From the NCBI GenBank assembly GCA_026399435.1, contig JAPLQX010000026.1:1-35967 (forward strand): a stretch of DNA of 35,967 bases, read 5' to 3'. The notes under the pieces were generated by a model. The model did not search any database, was not told where the DNA came from, and worked only from the letters and a program-made list of their open reading frames with translations. This DNA comes from Rhodocyclales bacterium. Its GTDB lineage: Bacteria > Pseudomonadota > Gammaproteobacteria > Burkholderiales > Rhodocyclaceae. The translations under genes were made by a program, and so were the position numbers. Shown piece after piece: positions 1 to 7,926 of the stretch (within the stretch, counting starts at the first letter, position 1; each line of letters opens with the position of its first letter).

Positions 1-1034
<1,034 letters not shown>

Positions 1035-1037
<3 letters not shown>

Positions 1038-1121
1038 AGCGGACACTGCGCGCCGCTTTAAGTGGCCGAGTTGAAGCGGACGCGTATTTGCAAAAATGCG
1101 CGCCGCTTAACTCGGCCTTTG
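1035..1121 (+). other. Two stacked hairpins between dnaK and dnaJ
   Basis: The 109-nt intergenic stretch is almost entirely palindromic. The first hairpin pairs AAAGCGG with CCGCTTT (about 1036-1060). The second is longer: GGCCGAGTT and AAGCGG on the left (1062-1078) pair with CCGCTT and AACTCGGCC on the right (to 1119), with an inner stem GCGTATTT/AAATGCGC. Both share the words AAGCGGAC on the left and GCGCGCCGCTT on the right, so they look like two diverged copies of one unit. Only three Ts follow, so this is a poor intrinsic terminator. A partial attenuator or an mRNA-stability element between dnaK and dnaJ is an inference. Confidence 0.6.
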
Positions 1122-1146
1122 CACTGAGAAGCCCGGACCGACAGAA

Positions 1147-2265
1147 ATGGCTAAACGCGACTACTACGAAATCCTCGGCATCAACCGCGATGCATCCGAC
1201 GAGGACATCAAGAAGGCCTACCGCAAGCTGGCCATGAAACACCATCCGGACCGCAACCCGGACAACCCGAAGTCCGAAGACCACTTCAAGGAAGCCAAAG
1301 AGGCCTACGAGATTCTGTCCGACGCGCAGAAGCGCGCCGCTTATGACCAGTACGGCCATGCCGGAGTGGACCCGCAGGCGGGCGGCCAGGCCGGCATGGG
1401 CGGTTTCGCCGACGCCTTCTCCGACATCTTCGGCGACATCTTCGGCGGCGGCGGTCAGCGCGGCGGACGCTCCAATGTCTATCGCGGCGCCGACCTGCGC
1501 TACAACCTTGAAGTCTCGCTGGAAGAAGCCGCGCGCGGCACCGAAACCCGCATTCGCATTCCGACCATGGCCGAATGCGAAACCTGCGACGGCAGCGGCG
1601 CCAAGAAGGGCACCGAGCCGAAGACCTGCCCGACCTGCGGCGGCCACGGCCAGGTGCGCATGCAGCAGGGCTTCTTCTCGATCCAGCAAACCTGCCCGAA
1701 GTGCCACGGCACCGGCCGCTACATTCCCGACCCCTGCGCTACCTGCCACGGCGCCGGGCGGGTCAAGCAGCACAAGACGCTGTCGGTCAAGATTCCCTCG
1801 GGGATAGACGAAGGCGATCGGATACGCCTCACCGGCGAGGGCGAACATGGCGTCAATGGCGGTCCGCCGGGCGACCTCTACGTCCAGATTCATCTCAAGG
1901 CCCACGCGGTCTTCCAGCGCGACCACGACGACCTGCATTGCGAGATGCCGGTCAGCTTCGCCACCGCGGCGCTCGGCGGCGAAATCGAGATTCCGACACT
2001 GGACGGCGTCGCCAAGCTCAAGATCCCCGCAGAAACGCAGACGGGCAAGGTGTTCCGCCTGCGCGGCAAGGGCATCAAGGGCGTCCGTTCCTCCAGCCGG
2101 GGCGACCTGCTCTGCCATGTCGTGCTGGAAACCCCGGTCAGCCTCACCGACCGGCAGAAGGAACTATTGCAGGAGTTCGAGGAGATCAGCCAAGGCAATG
2201 CCCAGCGTCACAGCCCGCGCGCGCAAGGCTGGCTGGACCGGGTCAAGGATTTCTTCGGCGGCTGA
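1147..2265 (+). CDS. dnaJ: Chaperone DnaJ (Hsp40)
   Basis: Co-chaperone that delivers unfolded clients to DnaK and stimulates its ATPase. The 372-aa product has the full class I layout: a J domain at residues 1-70 with the HPD triad in KHHPDRNPD, a Gly/Phe-rich linker (about 75-115, [19 protein letters not shown]), and four CxxCxGxG zinc-binding repeats ([32 protein letters not shown], about 143-210). The two C-terminal beta domains end in [10 protein letters not shown]. Length matches the family. The start [11 protein letters not shown] is canonical. It probably shares a transcript with dnaK, subject to the intergenic hairpins. Confidence 0.98.
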   Translation: MAKRDYYEILGINRDASDEDIKKAYRKLAMKHHPDRNPDNPKSEDHFKEAKEAYEILSDAQKRAAYDQYGHAGVDPQAGGQAGMGGFADAFSDIFGDIFGGGGQRGGRSNVYRGADLRYNLEVSLEEAARGTETRIRIPTMAECETCDGSGAKKGTEPKTCPTCGGHGQVRMQQGFFSIQQTCPKCHGTGRYIPDPCATCHGAGRVKQHKTLSVKIPSGIDEGDRIRLTGEGEHGVNGGPPGDLYVQIHLKAHAVFQRDHDDLHCEMPVSFATAALGGEIEIPTLDGVAKLKIPAETQTGKVFRLRGKGIKGVRSSSRGDLLCHVVLETPVSLTDRQKELLQEFEEISQGNAQRHSPRAQGWLDRVKDFFGG

Positions 2266-2301
2266 ACCTCCCGCAAGCGCTGCCATCCAAAGAGTCGGCG
2301 C

Positions 2302-2354
2302 TGGCTACACGGCGACTTTGCGTCTATAGTGGCTGTGCTTGCTACTTTTGTAGC
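2302..2354 (+). promoter_or_regulatory. Promoter and palindromic operator of the toxin-antitoxin pair
   Basis: A -10 like TATAGT at 2325-2330 lies 17 nt after a weak -35 (TGGCTA, 2302-2307). Just downstream of the expected transcription start is the perfect palindrome GCTAC-TTTT-GTAGC (2341-2354), placed where a repressor would block the promoter. Type II antitoxins commonly repress their own operon, so autoregulation is plausible but inferred. Confidence 0.45.
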
Positions 2355-2375
2355 GCATTGATTCGAGGTGAAGCT

Positions 2376-2603
2376 ATGGGCATGCCCGTCCGCATCGACG
2401 ACACCCTCTATGAACAGGCCCGCGCCCAGGCGCAGGCCGAGCGCCGCACCATTGCCGGACAAATTGAGTTCTGGGCCATGGTCGGCAAGGCCGCGCTGGA
2501 CAACCCCGACCTGCCGATCGACTTCGTCCGCGAGCTACTGATCGCCCGCGCCGAGGGTCCGGCGCTGGCGACACCCTTCATCCCCGAAGGCCAGCGCGAC
2601 TGA
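2376..2603 (+). CDS. ParD-like antitoxin of a type II toxin-antitoxin system
   Basis: A 75-aa protein that should neutralise the toxin encoded 2 nt downstream and repress the shared promoter. The N-terminus MGMPVRIDDTLYEQARA has the beta-strand and helix pattern of ribbon-helix-helix DNA-binding antitoxins. The central RRTIAGQIEFWAMVGKAAL is characteristic of the ParD-like antitoxin family (as I recall, PF11903), whose members are about this length. The start at 2376 is set by GAGGTG (2365-2370) five bases upstream; an in-frame ATG also lies at 2382. The pair sits between dnaJ and the CRISPR-Cas locus, pointing the same way as cas9. The exact partner specificity cannot be read from sequence. 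Confidence 0.82.
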   Translation: MGMPVRIDDTLYEQARAQAQAERRTIAGQIEFWAMVGKAALDNPDLPIDFVRELLIARAEGPALATPFIPEGQRD

Positions 2604-2605
2604 CG

Positions 2606-2884
2606 ATGCCCGCCGTCCAGGTCCTGCAGGCCGCTGCCTTCCACCGTGCCTACAAGCGCCTGCACCCCAACCAGAAAGCTGATGTCGACGCCGCGGTACA
2701 GGCCATCGTCGCCGATCCCACGCTGGGTGAAGCGAAAAAAGGCGACCTCGCCGGCGTCTTCGTCTACAAGTTCAAGTGCACCGGCCAGCTTGCGCTGCTG
2801 GCCTACGAATACGACCCCGCTACCCGGCTCCTGCTGCTGCTCGGCTCGCACGAGAACTTCTACCGGGAACTGAAGCGCCCCTGA
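2606..2884 (+). CDS. ParE/RelE-like toxin of a type II toxin-antitoxin system
   Basis: A 92-aa protein, the size of RelE/ParE-fold toxins. It contains a basic N-terminal helix region (FHRAYKRLHPNQKADVDAAV), a KGDLAGVFVYKFK strand and a C-terminal LLLLLGSHENFYRELKR ending, which fit the ParE-like toxin family that pairs with ParD-like antitoxins (as I recall, PF15781). Whether it poisons gyrase (ParE type) or cleaves ribosome-bound mRNA (RelE type) cannot be decided from sequence. The start ATG lies 2 nt after the antitoxin stop, so the two are probably translated together. It lies about 60 nt upstream of the proposed cas9 promoter. Confidence 0.8.
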   Translation: MPAVQVLQAAAFHRAYKRLHPNQKADVDAAVQAIVADPTLGEAKKGDLAGVFVYKFKCTGQLALLAYEYDPATRLLLLLGSHENFYRELKRP

Positions 2885-2944
2885 ACCGGAGACCTCCCGC
2901 CGCCGCCGGAAAGCATCTGAACAAATGCCGATGGCAAATTCGAC

Positions 2945-2973
2945 TTGCTCTCCTGCAATTCGGCTCGCATAAT
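2945..2973 (+). promoter_or_regulatory. Candidate cas9 promoter, reading through the tracrRNA gene
   Basis: TTGCTC (2945-2950) and CATAAT (2968-2973) are separated by exactly 17 nt, with a predicted start near 2980. The transcript would run antisense across the whole tracrRNA gene before reaching the cas9 start at 3098, giving a leader of about 118 nt. The -35 matches 3/6 and the -10 matches 5/6 of the sigma-70 consensus. This is the best plus-strand candidate I see between the toxin gene and cas9. Confidence 0.45.
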
Positions 2974-3073
2974 GAAAAGGCCCGGCGGGTTTCCCCGCCG
3001 GGCCTGGATACGGACTCAGTCTTTCGACTGAACCTTATTGTAGCAACGGCTCTCACCCCGGATAGCAACAATG
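2974..3073 (-). ncRNA. tracrRNA of the type II-C CRISPR system
   Basis: Trans-activating RNA that pairs with the crRNA repeat, allows RNase III processing and is bound by Cas9. Read on the minus strand, it opens with a full 36-nt anti-repeat (3072-3037) that matches the complement of the array repeat at 30 of 36 positions. Pairing gives a long upper stem, a bulge over repeat positions 9-13, and a 7-bp lower stem (TTGTAGC). After AAGG comes a 6-bp nexus hairpin, TCAGTC-GAAA-GACTGA (3031-3016). A GC-rich terminator hairpin and four Us follow. Order and several words (GTTGCTACAATAAGG) resemble the Neisseria meningitidis tracrRNA. The predicted start at about 3073 lies just before the anti-repeat, giving an RNA of about 100 nt. 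Confidence 0.92.
2975..3004 (-). terminator. Intrinsic terminator of the tracrRNA
   Basis: A perfect 11-bp stem (arms 2979-2989 and 2994-3004, GGCCCGGCGGG on the minus strand) with loop GAAA is followed on the minus strand by TTTT (2978-2975). There is no T-run on the plus side, so it should not stop a plus-strand cas9 transcript. It also forms the last stem of the tracrRNA. Confidence 0.9.
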
Positions 3074-3079
3074 GAGCCA

Positions 3080-3108
3080 ATTATGCGGGAGGAAACCATG
3101 GCTGACAA
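3080..3108 (-). promoter_or_regulatory. tracrRNA promoter overlapping the cas9 start codon
   Basis: On the minus strand, TTGTCA (3108-3103) and CATAAT (3085-3080) are spaced by exactly 17 nt. Each matches 5 of 6 sigma-70 consensus bases, which places the start at about 3073, one base before the anti-repeat. The cas9 ribosome-binding site and ATG (3098-3100) lie in the spacer, and the -35 covers cas9 codons 2-4. Confidence 0.75.
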
Positions 3109-6100
3109 GACCCTTGGACCACTTACTTTCGGTTTCGACATCGGCATCGCCTCAGTTGGCTGGTGCGTGCTTGGAGAGAGTCGGATCGTCAATCTCGGAG
3201 TCAGAACCTTTGACGCTGCGGAAGATCCGAAAACAGGTGCTGCACTCAATGAACACCGGCGCACGGTCAAGACACAGCGCAATCGACTCAAACGGAGAGT
3301 CGCCCGCCTCAAGAAGCTGCGCCGGCTGTTACGGGATGCGGGCGCAGTACCCAGCGCCGACATTGAACACTTCAATACCACGCCAAACCAACGAGGCCAC
3401 ACAGCAAAAACCGATCCTTGGGCGCTGCGCTCAGGAGGACTGAAAGAACGTCTGGCGGGAGAAGACTGGGCACGGGTGCTATACCACATCGTCAAACATA
3501 GGGGATTTTTCGCCGCCCGAAAATCGGAAACTGTCGATGAAAAGAAGGAAGGCGGCAAGCTGACACAAGGTGTAAAGCGCACCGCCGGATTGATGGCAGG
3601 CAACTGGCGCACCATCGGCGAAATGGCCGCAAATGATCAGGCTTTTGCTGCGGCAAAACGCAACAAGGCTGGCAGCTACAGCAACAGCTTTTCGCGCAAA
3701 TTGCTCGATGACGAGATCAAGCAGCTATTTGCCCAACAGAGAGAATTGGGCAACCCAGCCGCAAGCTCAAAGCTGGAAGCTGATGTGCTTGACCTGTTCT
3801 GGTTTCAGAAACCTGCGGTCACTGGCCAGGCCATGCTAGAGATGATGGCCCGCTGCACATTTGAGAAGGATAAATATCGGGCTCCCAAGTGCAGCTTCAG
3901 CGCCGAGCGCTTTATCTGGCTATCTAAGCTCAACAACATCAAGGTGATTGAGGCAGGGGAACGCCGCCCCCTCTCCCTCGACGAGCGCCAGAAGGCCAAA
4001 GACCTGCCCTATCGCTATGTCAAAGTGACCTACAAGCAACTGCGCAGTGCCATTGGTCTCACTGACTCCCCATCCGTGGGTTTTGCCGGGTTGGCCTATG
4101 GAACCAAGAGGAACAAGAAGGGCGAACTCATCGATCCCGAAAACGCAGCGCTTATCGAACTCAAGGGCTGGCATGCGCTCAAGAGAGAACTCGATACGGA
4201 TGCCACGCGCTCGACATGGGAGCGATTGAGCGGTGCCGCACTTTCCGGCAACACAGGTCAGATCGACGCCATTGCGCTGGCACTCTCGATCTACAAGAGC
4301 GACGATGAACTCGAACCGGAATTGGCCAAGCTGGACTTGTCCGGGCTGGACATTGACGCCATCTTGAGGGTCGATTACACCAACTTTGTTCAACTCTCGT
4401 TCAAGGCAATCGGCAATCTGCTGCCGCATCTGGAAGCCGGGCTGCGCTATGACGAGGCCTGCAAACTAGCCGGCTACAACCACGCAAAGCCGGCTACAAC
4501 CACGCAAAGCCGAACGAGGATCAAGCCGGGAAGAAGTACCTGCCGGCATTCAGTTCAAAAGAAATCCGCAACCCCGTTGTCTTTCGCGCGCTCAATCAGG
4601 CCAGGAAGGTCTTGAACGCGCTGGTGGGCGAGTACGGGTCACCCACCGCAGTGCACGTAGAGTTGGCGCGGGACCTGTCGAAGTCTTGGGATGATCGTAA
4701 GGAAATCGAGGCGGGCCAAAAGGAGTTCCAAGCCGAGAAGAAAGCTGCAGTGGACTACTTCATCGAGCAGATCGGACGCAGCCCCAAAGGTGACGAATTG
4801 CTAAAACTGCGGCTTTACCGGGACCAAGATGGTCAGTGCGCATACTCGCTCCAGCCGCTGGCCCTGTATGGGGACATACGACGTATCTTTGAGTTCGGTG
4901 TAACCCAGATTGATCATGTACTTCCTTACTCTCGCTCCTTTGACGATAGCCAGAACAATAAGGTCCTGGTGCTCACCAAGGAGAATCAGGACAAAGGCAA
5001 CCAGACGCCCTTCGAATACCTGGACGGACAAAACGAAAGTGAGCGTTGGACGAATTTTGAAGCTTGGGTGCGCGGCCACAAAATCTTGCGCAAAGCCAAA
5101 CGCGACCGGCTTCTACGGAAGAATTACGGTCCTGAGGAAGCCGAAGGATTCAAGGAACGTAACCTTAGCGACACGCGCTATGTCACCAAGTTCTTCGCAG
5201 ATTTCGTGCGTCAACAGTTGCTGTTCGCCCCGGACCAAAGGGGAGAAGTCAAGAAACCCGAAAACCGGGTGTTATGCCCAGCAGGAGGCCTCACAGGTTT
5301 TCTGCGCAACCGCTGGCGATTGCTCAAGAACCGCGAGCAAAGCGATCTTCACCATGCGCTCGATGCTTGCGTGATCGCAGCCGCCACTAAGGCGCTCATC
5401 AAACGGGTGAGTGATTTCTCGCGCCATGACGAGTTGGTGCAGTTACGCGATGGCACGTTCGCCGACAAGGAAACCGGGGAGATACTATCGCGCGAACAAG
5501 CCGAAGCTCTGGGCGAGCGTTTTCCGCAACCGTGGGAGCAATTTCGCGAGGAGGTATTGGGGCGACTCTCTTCCGAGCCGAGGCTGGAAATAGCAGGGCT
5601 TCCCAATTACACCACCGAAGATGTAGCTAGCATCCAAAGAGTATTGGTGTCACGAGCGGTAAAGCGAAGGTCCAGCGGAGCAGTTCATCAGGATACGGTT
5701 CGATCTGTTAAACCACATCTCGGACTTAACACAAGCAGCAGTAAGGTCCACCTAAAGGACGTCCAATTCTTCCCACAAAAGTCGAGGAAAAAGGATGAGC
5801 AAGACGCGGAGAAGGTTTCAAAAAAGCTGGATGAGTTTATCGGAAGCATCGTAGGTGGCAGCTACTCCCATAACTCCAGGATGATCGGCGCAATTCGGCA
5901 GCGGTTGCTTGAAGCCAAGGGAGATGGCAACAAAGCATTTCCCGTCAACAACCCGCTATACAAACCATCCAGTAGCGATAAACAGGGGCCGATAGTGAGA
6001 TCTGTCAAGATTGCGGGCATCCAGAAAGGCGGCGTACCGGTACGTGGCGGAGTTGCCAACCAAGCGGAAATATGGCGGGTTGATGTGTTTAGGCGTAATG

Positions 6101-6477
6101 GCAGTTGGTTTTTTGTTCCGATCTACCAGAGTGACCGGAAACGGAATGCGACGTTGCCAAATAAGGCAGTCTTTCAGGGCAGAGAGCTTTCAGAATGGCC
6201 CGAAATGATTGATGACGAATTTGTATTTTCGCTGTTCCAGAACGATTTCGTGGAGGTCCGCCAAAAGAAGAGGACCATCCGCGGGTACTACTTAAGTCTA
6301 CACAGTCGAACAGGCAATCTGAACATCGCGGAGCACGATAGAAACAAGGCAGTCGTATTGGATGGAATCCACGAGGGTGTTGGACCAAAAACCGCAGAGG
6401 AGATCATCAAGTACAACGTCGACGTCCTCGGCAACCTCTACCCTGTCCGCAAGGAACCGCGCCGTGGTCTGGCGTAG
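3098..6477 (+). pseudogene. cas9: Cas9 endonuclease, type II-C, frame broken by a 20-bp tandem duplication
   Basis: RNA-guided DNA endonuclease of the type II-C effector complex. The start at 3098 (MADKTLGPLTFGFDIG) is set by GGGAGGA at 3087-3093. The frame runs to a stop at 4613-4615 because of an exact 20-bp tandem duplication (4471-4510). Deleting one copy restores one frame to 6477, 1119 aa, close to the roughly 1080 aa of the N. meningitidis enzyme. In the corrected protein I see RuvC-I Asp14 (FGFDIGIASVGW), an Arg-rich bridge helix (about 60-85), RuvC-II Glu515 (VHVELARDL), HNH Asp599/His600 and Asn623 (QIDHVLPYSRSFDDS), RuvC-III HHALD (His745, His746, Asp749), and a C-terminal PAM-interacting domain ending in PVRKEPRRGLA. 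No catalytic residue is missing. Third codon positions are visibly richer in A/T than in neighbouring genes, suggesting acquisition. As sequenced it is non-functional; an assembly error is possible. Confidence 0.93.
4471..4510 (+). repeat. Exact 20-bp tandem duplication inside cas9
   Basis: The 20-mer CGGCTACAACCACGCAAAGC occurs twice head to tail (4471-4490 and 4491-4510). With one copy the protein reads AGYNHAKPNEDQAGKKYLPA, which matches the conserved Cas9 sequence before RuvC-II. With two copies the frame shifts and stops at 4615. A TTG at 4612 overlaps that stop and reopens the correct frame. Confidence 0.97.
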
Positions 6478-7322
6478 CGTCATGATCTCCAGCCCCGCCA
6501 AGCTGCGGCGGGAGCATTTCTCGCTTGCTATCGAGCAGGAAGAAACCGCCTTCGTGCCCTTCGAGGACATCGCTGTCATCGTGCTCAACCACCGCGAAAT
6601 CACACTCACCCATCCGGTGCTGTCCGCCTGTGCCGAATATGGCATCGGCCTCTATGCCACGGGCAGCAACCATCAGCCGTCAGGCGTGTTCCTGCCCTTT
6701 CTCCCGCATTCGCGCACCACGCGCATGATGCGCAAGCAACTGGACATCGCCCGGCCGCTCGCCAAGCAGGTCTGGGCGAACATCGTCCGTCGCAAGATCG
6801 AGAATCAGGCCGCTTGCCTCAAATTCTGCGGACGGGAAGGCGTGGATCGTTTGGAGTCCTACGTCCGGCGTGTGCGCTCGGGCGATCCCGACAACCTGGA
6901 AGGACAGGCTGCCGCCTTCTATTTCACTCAAATGTTCGGCCAGGGCTTTCATCGCGGTCAGGAGCGTTGGACCAATGCGGGGACTGGTGGCCCACGGCTT
7001 GCACCCGACCGTCGGCCTGTTCCACGACAGCGAGCAGAACGCCTTCAATCTCGCCGACGACCTGATCGAACCTTTTCGCCCACTCGTCGACTTGCATGTC
7101 GCCAAACACCCGGCGAGTACCGAAGGCGATCTTTCGCCGGCGGACAAAGCCGCACTGGTGGCCTTGCTCAACGTCGATGTCGCCATGCCGCAAGGCCGGA
7201 TGTCGGCGCTGTCGGCCATTGAGTACGCGGTGGAAAGTCTCGTGCGCGTGTTCGAGGAAGGCAGCAACGGCATGGAACTGCCCGTGCTAATTGGTCTGCA
7301 GCCGCACAGGCTGGAGTGTTGA
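6464..7322 (+). pseudogene. cas1: CRISPR integrase Cas1, frame broken by an internal deletion
   Basis: Integrase subunit that inserts new spacers together with Cas2. The preferred start is GTG at 6464 (VVWRSVMISS), because type II Cas1 proteins begin with this WRS motif and AAGGAA lies just upstream; it overlaps the cas9 stop by 14 nt. The alternative ATG is at 6482. Active-site residues are present: Glu146 (DNLEGQAAAFYF), then after the break His (GLHPTVGLFH) and Asp (NAFNLADDLIEPFRP). Near 6977-6983 the frame changes, and the segment that joins these blocks in the family (LNYGY...R...AR) is absent. About 15 residues are lost, a deletion of roughly 44-50 nt of length 3n+2. Without it the protein would be about 300 aa, the normal size. 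Either a true pseudogene or a local assembly error. Confidence 0.88.
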
Positions 7323-7325
7323 GGC

Positions 7326-7658
7326 GTGGGCGTCGAGACGCGGCGATATATGCGATTGCTCGTCTTTTTCGATCTGCCGATGGTCACCAAGACCGAAAAG
7401 CGGGCTTATGTCCAGTTCCGACGCTTCCTGCTCAATGACGGCTACGACATGATCCAGTGGTCGGTCTATGGCCGGATCCTCAATGGCAACGACGCCGAAA
7501 CAAAGCACTTGCGACGACTGACGGACAACTTGCCGCCCGAGGGCTCGATACGCTGCATGACCGTCACCGAAAAGCAATTTGCGGGCATGCGCCTGCTGGT
7601 CGGCATGCCGCTGTTTCAGGAAAAAAAGGTCGGCGTCGCCCAGATGCTGCTTTTCTGA
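7326..7658 (+). CDS. cas2: CRISPR-associated protein Cas2
   Basis: Small ferredoxin-fold protein that forms the Cas1-Cas2 spacer integration complex. The 110-aa product has the family signature YMRLLVFFDLPMVTK with the conserved Asp16 at the end of strand 1, then RRFLLNDGYDMIQWSVYGR and a C-terminal QMLLF. The GTG start at 7326 follows the cas1 stop by 3 nt with GGAG at 7313-7316. An ATG at 7350 would give a protein 8 residues shorter and is also possible. No csn2 or cas4 follows, which classifies the locus as type II-C. The frame is intact. Confidence 0.94.
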   Translation: MGVETRRYMRLLVFFDLPMVTKTEKRAYVQFRRFLLNDGYDMIQWSVYGRILNGNDAETKHLRRLTDNLPPEGSIRCMTVTEKQFAGMRLLVGMPLFQEKKVGVAQMLLF

Positions 7659-7669
7659 GCCGAGAAATT

Positions 7670-7710
7670 GAAAGAAAAATCCCCGTCCAGCCAAGGCTGG
7701 ACGGGGATTT
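7670..7710 (-). terminator. Terminator at the distal end of the CRISPR array
   Basis: A perfect 16-bp inverted repeat (7677-7692 and 7695-7710, AAATCCCCGTCCAGCC) is followed on the minus strand by a T-rich tail (TTTTTCTTTC including the stem edge). It is 12 nt beyond repeat 1 in the minus direction, as expected for the end of an array read on the minus strand. In the plus direction only three Ts follow, so it may weakly end the cas mRNA too. Confidence 0.8.
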
Positions 7711-7722
7711 GAGTTGCGCCAC

Positions 7723-7825
7723 ATTGTAGCTATCCGGGGTGAGAGAGGGAGCTACAACGTGAATGCATCGATTGCGATTAGCGGAACCCATTGTAGCTAT
7801 CCGGGGTGAGAGAGGGAGCTACAAC
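7723..7825 (-). CRISPR. Minimal CRISPR array: two repeats, one spacer
   Basis: Two identical 36-bp repeats (7723-7758 and 7790-7825) flank one 31-nt spacer (7759-7789). In crRNA orientation (minus strand) the repeat begins GTTGTAGCTCCCTCTCTCAC and ends GATAGCTACAAT, with inverted termini typical of type II-C. The orientation follows from the tracrRNA, which can only pair with the minus-strand transcript, and from the terminator at 7670-7710. The base next to each repeat is also shared (C at 7722 and 7789), so the spacer may be counted as 30. The repeat ends in TACAAT, a -10-like hexamer, as in N. meningitidis, where promoters lie inside repeats. Confidence 0.95.
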
Positions 7826-7875
7826 CTCATGCTGGAGGGGTGTGCCAAAACCCGGCACACCCCTCCAGCATGAGG
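7825..7875. repeat. Perfect 22-bp inverted repeat abutting the array
   Basis: Arms 7825-7846 and 7854-7875 (CCTCATGCTGGAGGGGTGTG plus two bases) are perfectly complementary around a 7-nt loop. The left arm shares its first base with the outer end of repeat 2. It lies between the cysS stop (7927) and the leader-side end of the array. No T-run follows on either strand, so it is not a classical terminator, but such a stem could stop or slow cysS read-through into the array. The rest of this gap (7876-7926) shows no promoter I recognise. Confidence 0.9.
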
Positions 7876-7926
7876 TTCTTGCTTCGCAAGGTCAGCAGGA
7901 ACGTGGCCGCCTAAGAGCCCTATCCC

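Noticed and set aside
3071..3097. Cas9 starting at the ATG at 3071 or 3083
   Set aside because: Those starts lie in or next to the tracrRNA start region without a ribosome site. GGGAGGA at 3087-3093 and the family N-terminus point to 3098.
4612..6477. A naturally split Cas9 encoded by two genes
   Set aside because: The first frame ends with about 40 residues that have no Cas9 resemblance, and an exact 20-bp duplication explains the break fully.
3098..7658. Type II-A or II-B assignment
   Set aside because: No csn2 or cas4 is present, and Cas9 is of the shorter Neisseria-like type.
7723..7825. Reading the CRISPR array on the plus strand as a continuation of the cas operon
   Set aside because: The tracrRNA anti-repeat pairs only with the minus-strand repeat, and the T-rich terminator is placed correctly only for minus-strand transcription.
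7825..7875. Classical intrinsic terminator for cysS or for the cas operon
   Set aside because: The stem is excellent, but no T-run follows on either strand, so I list it as an inverted repeat of unknown role.
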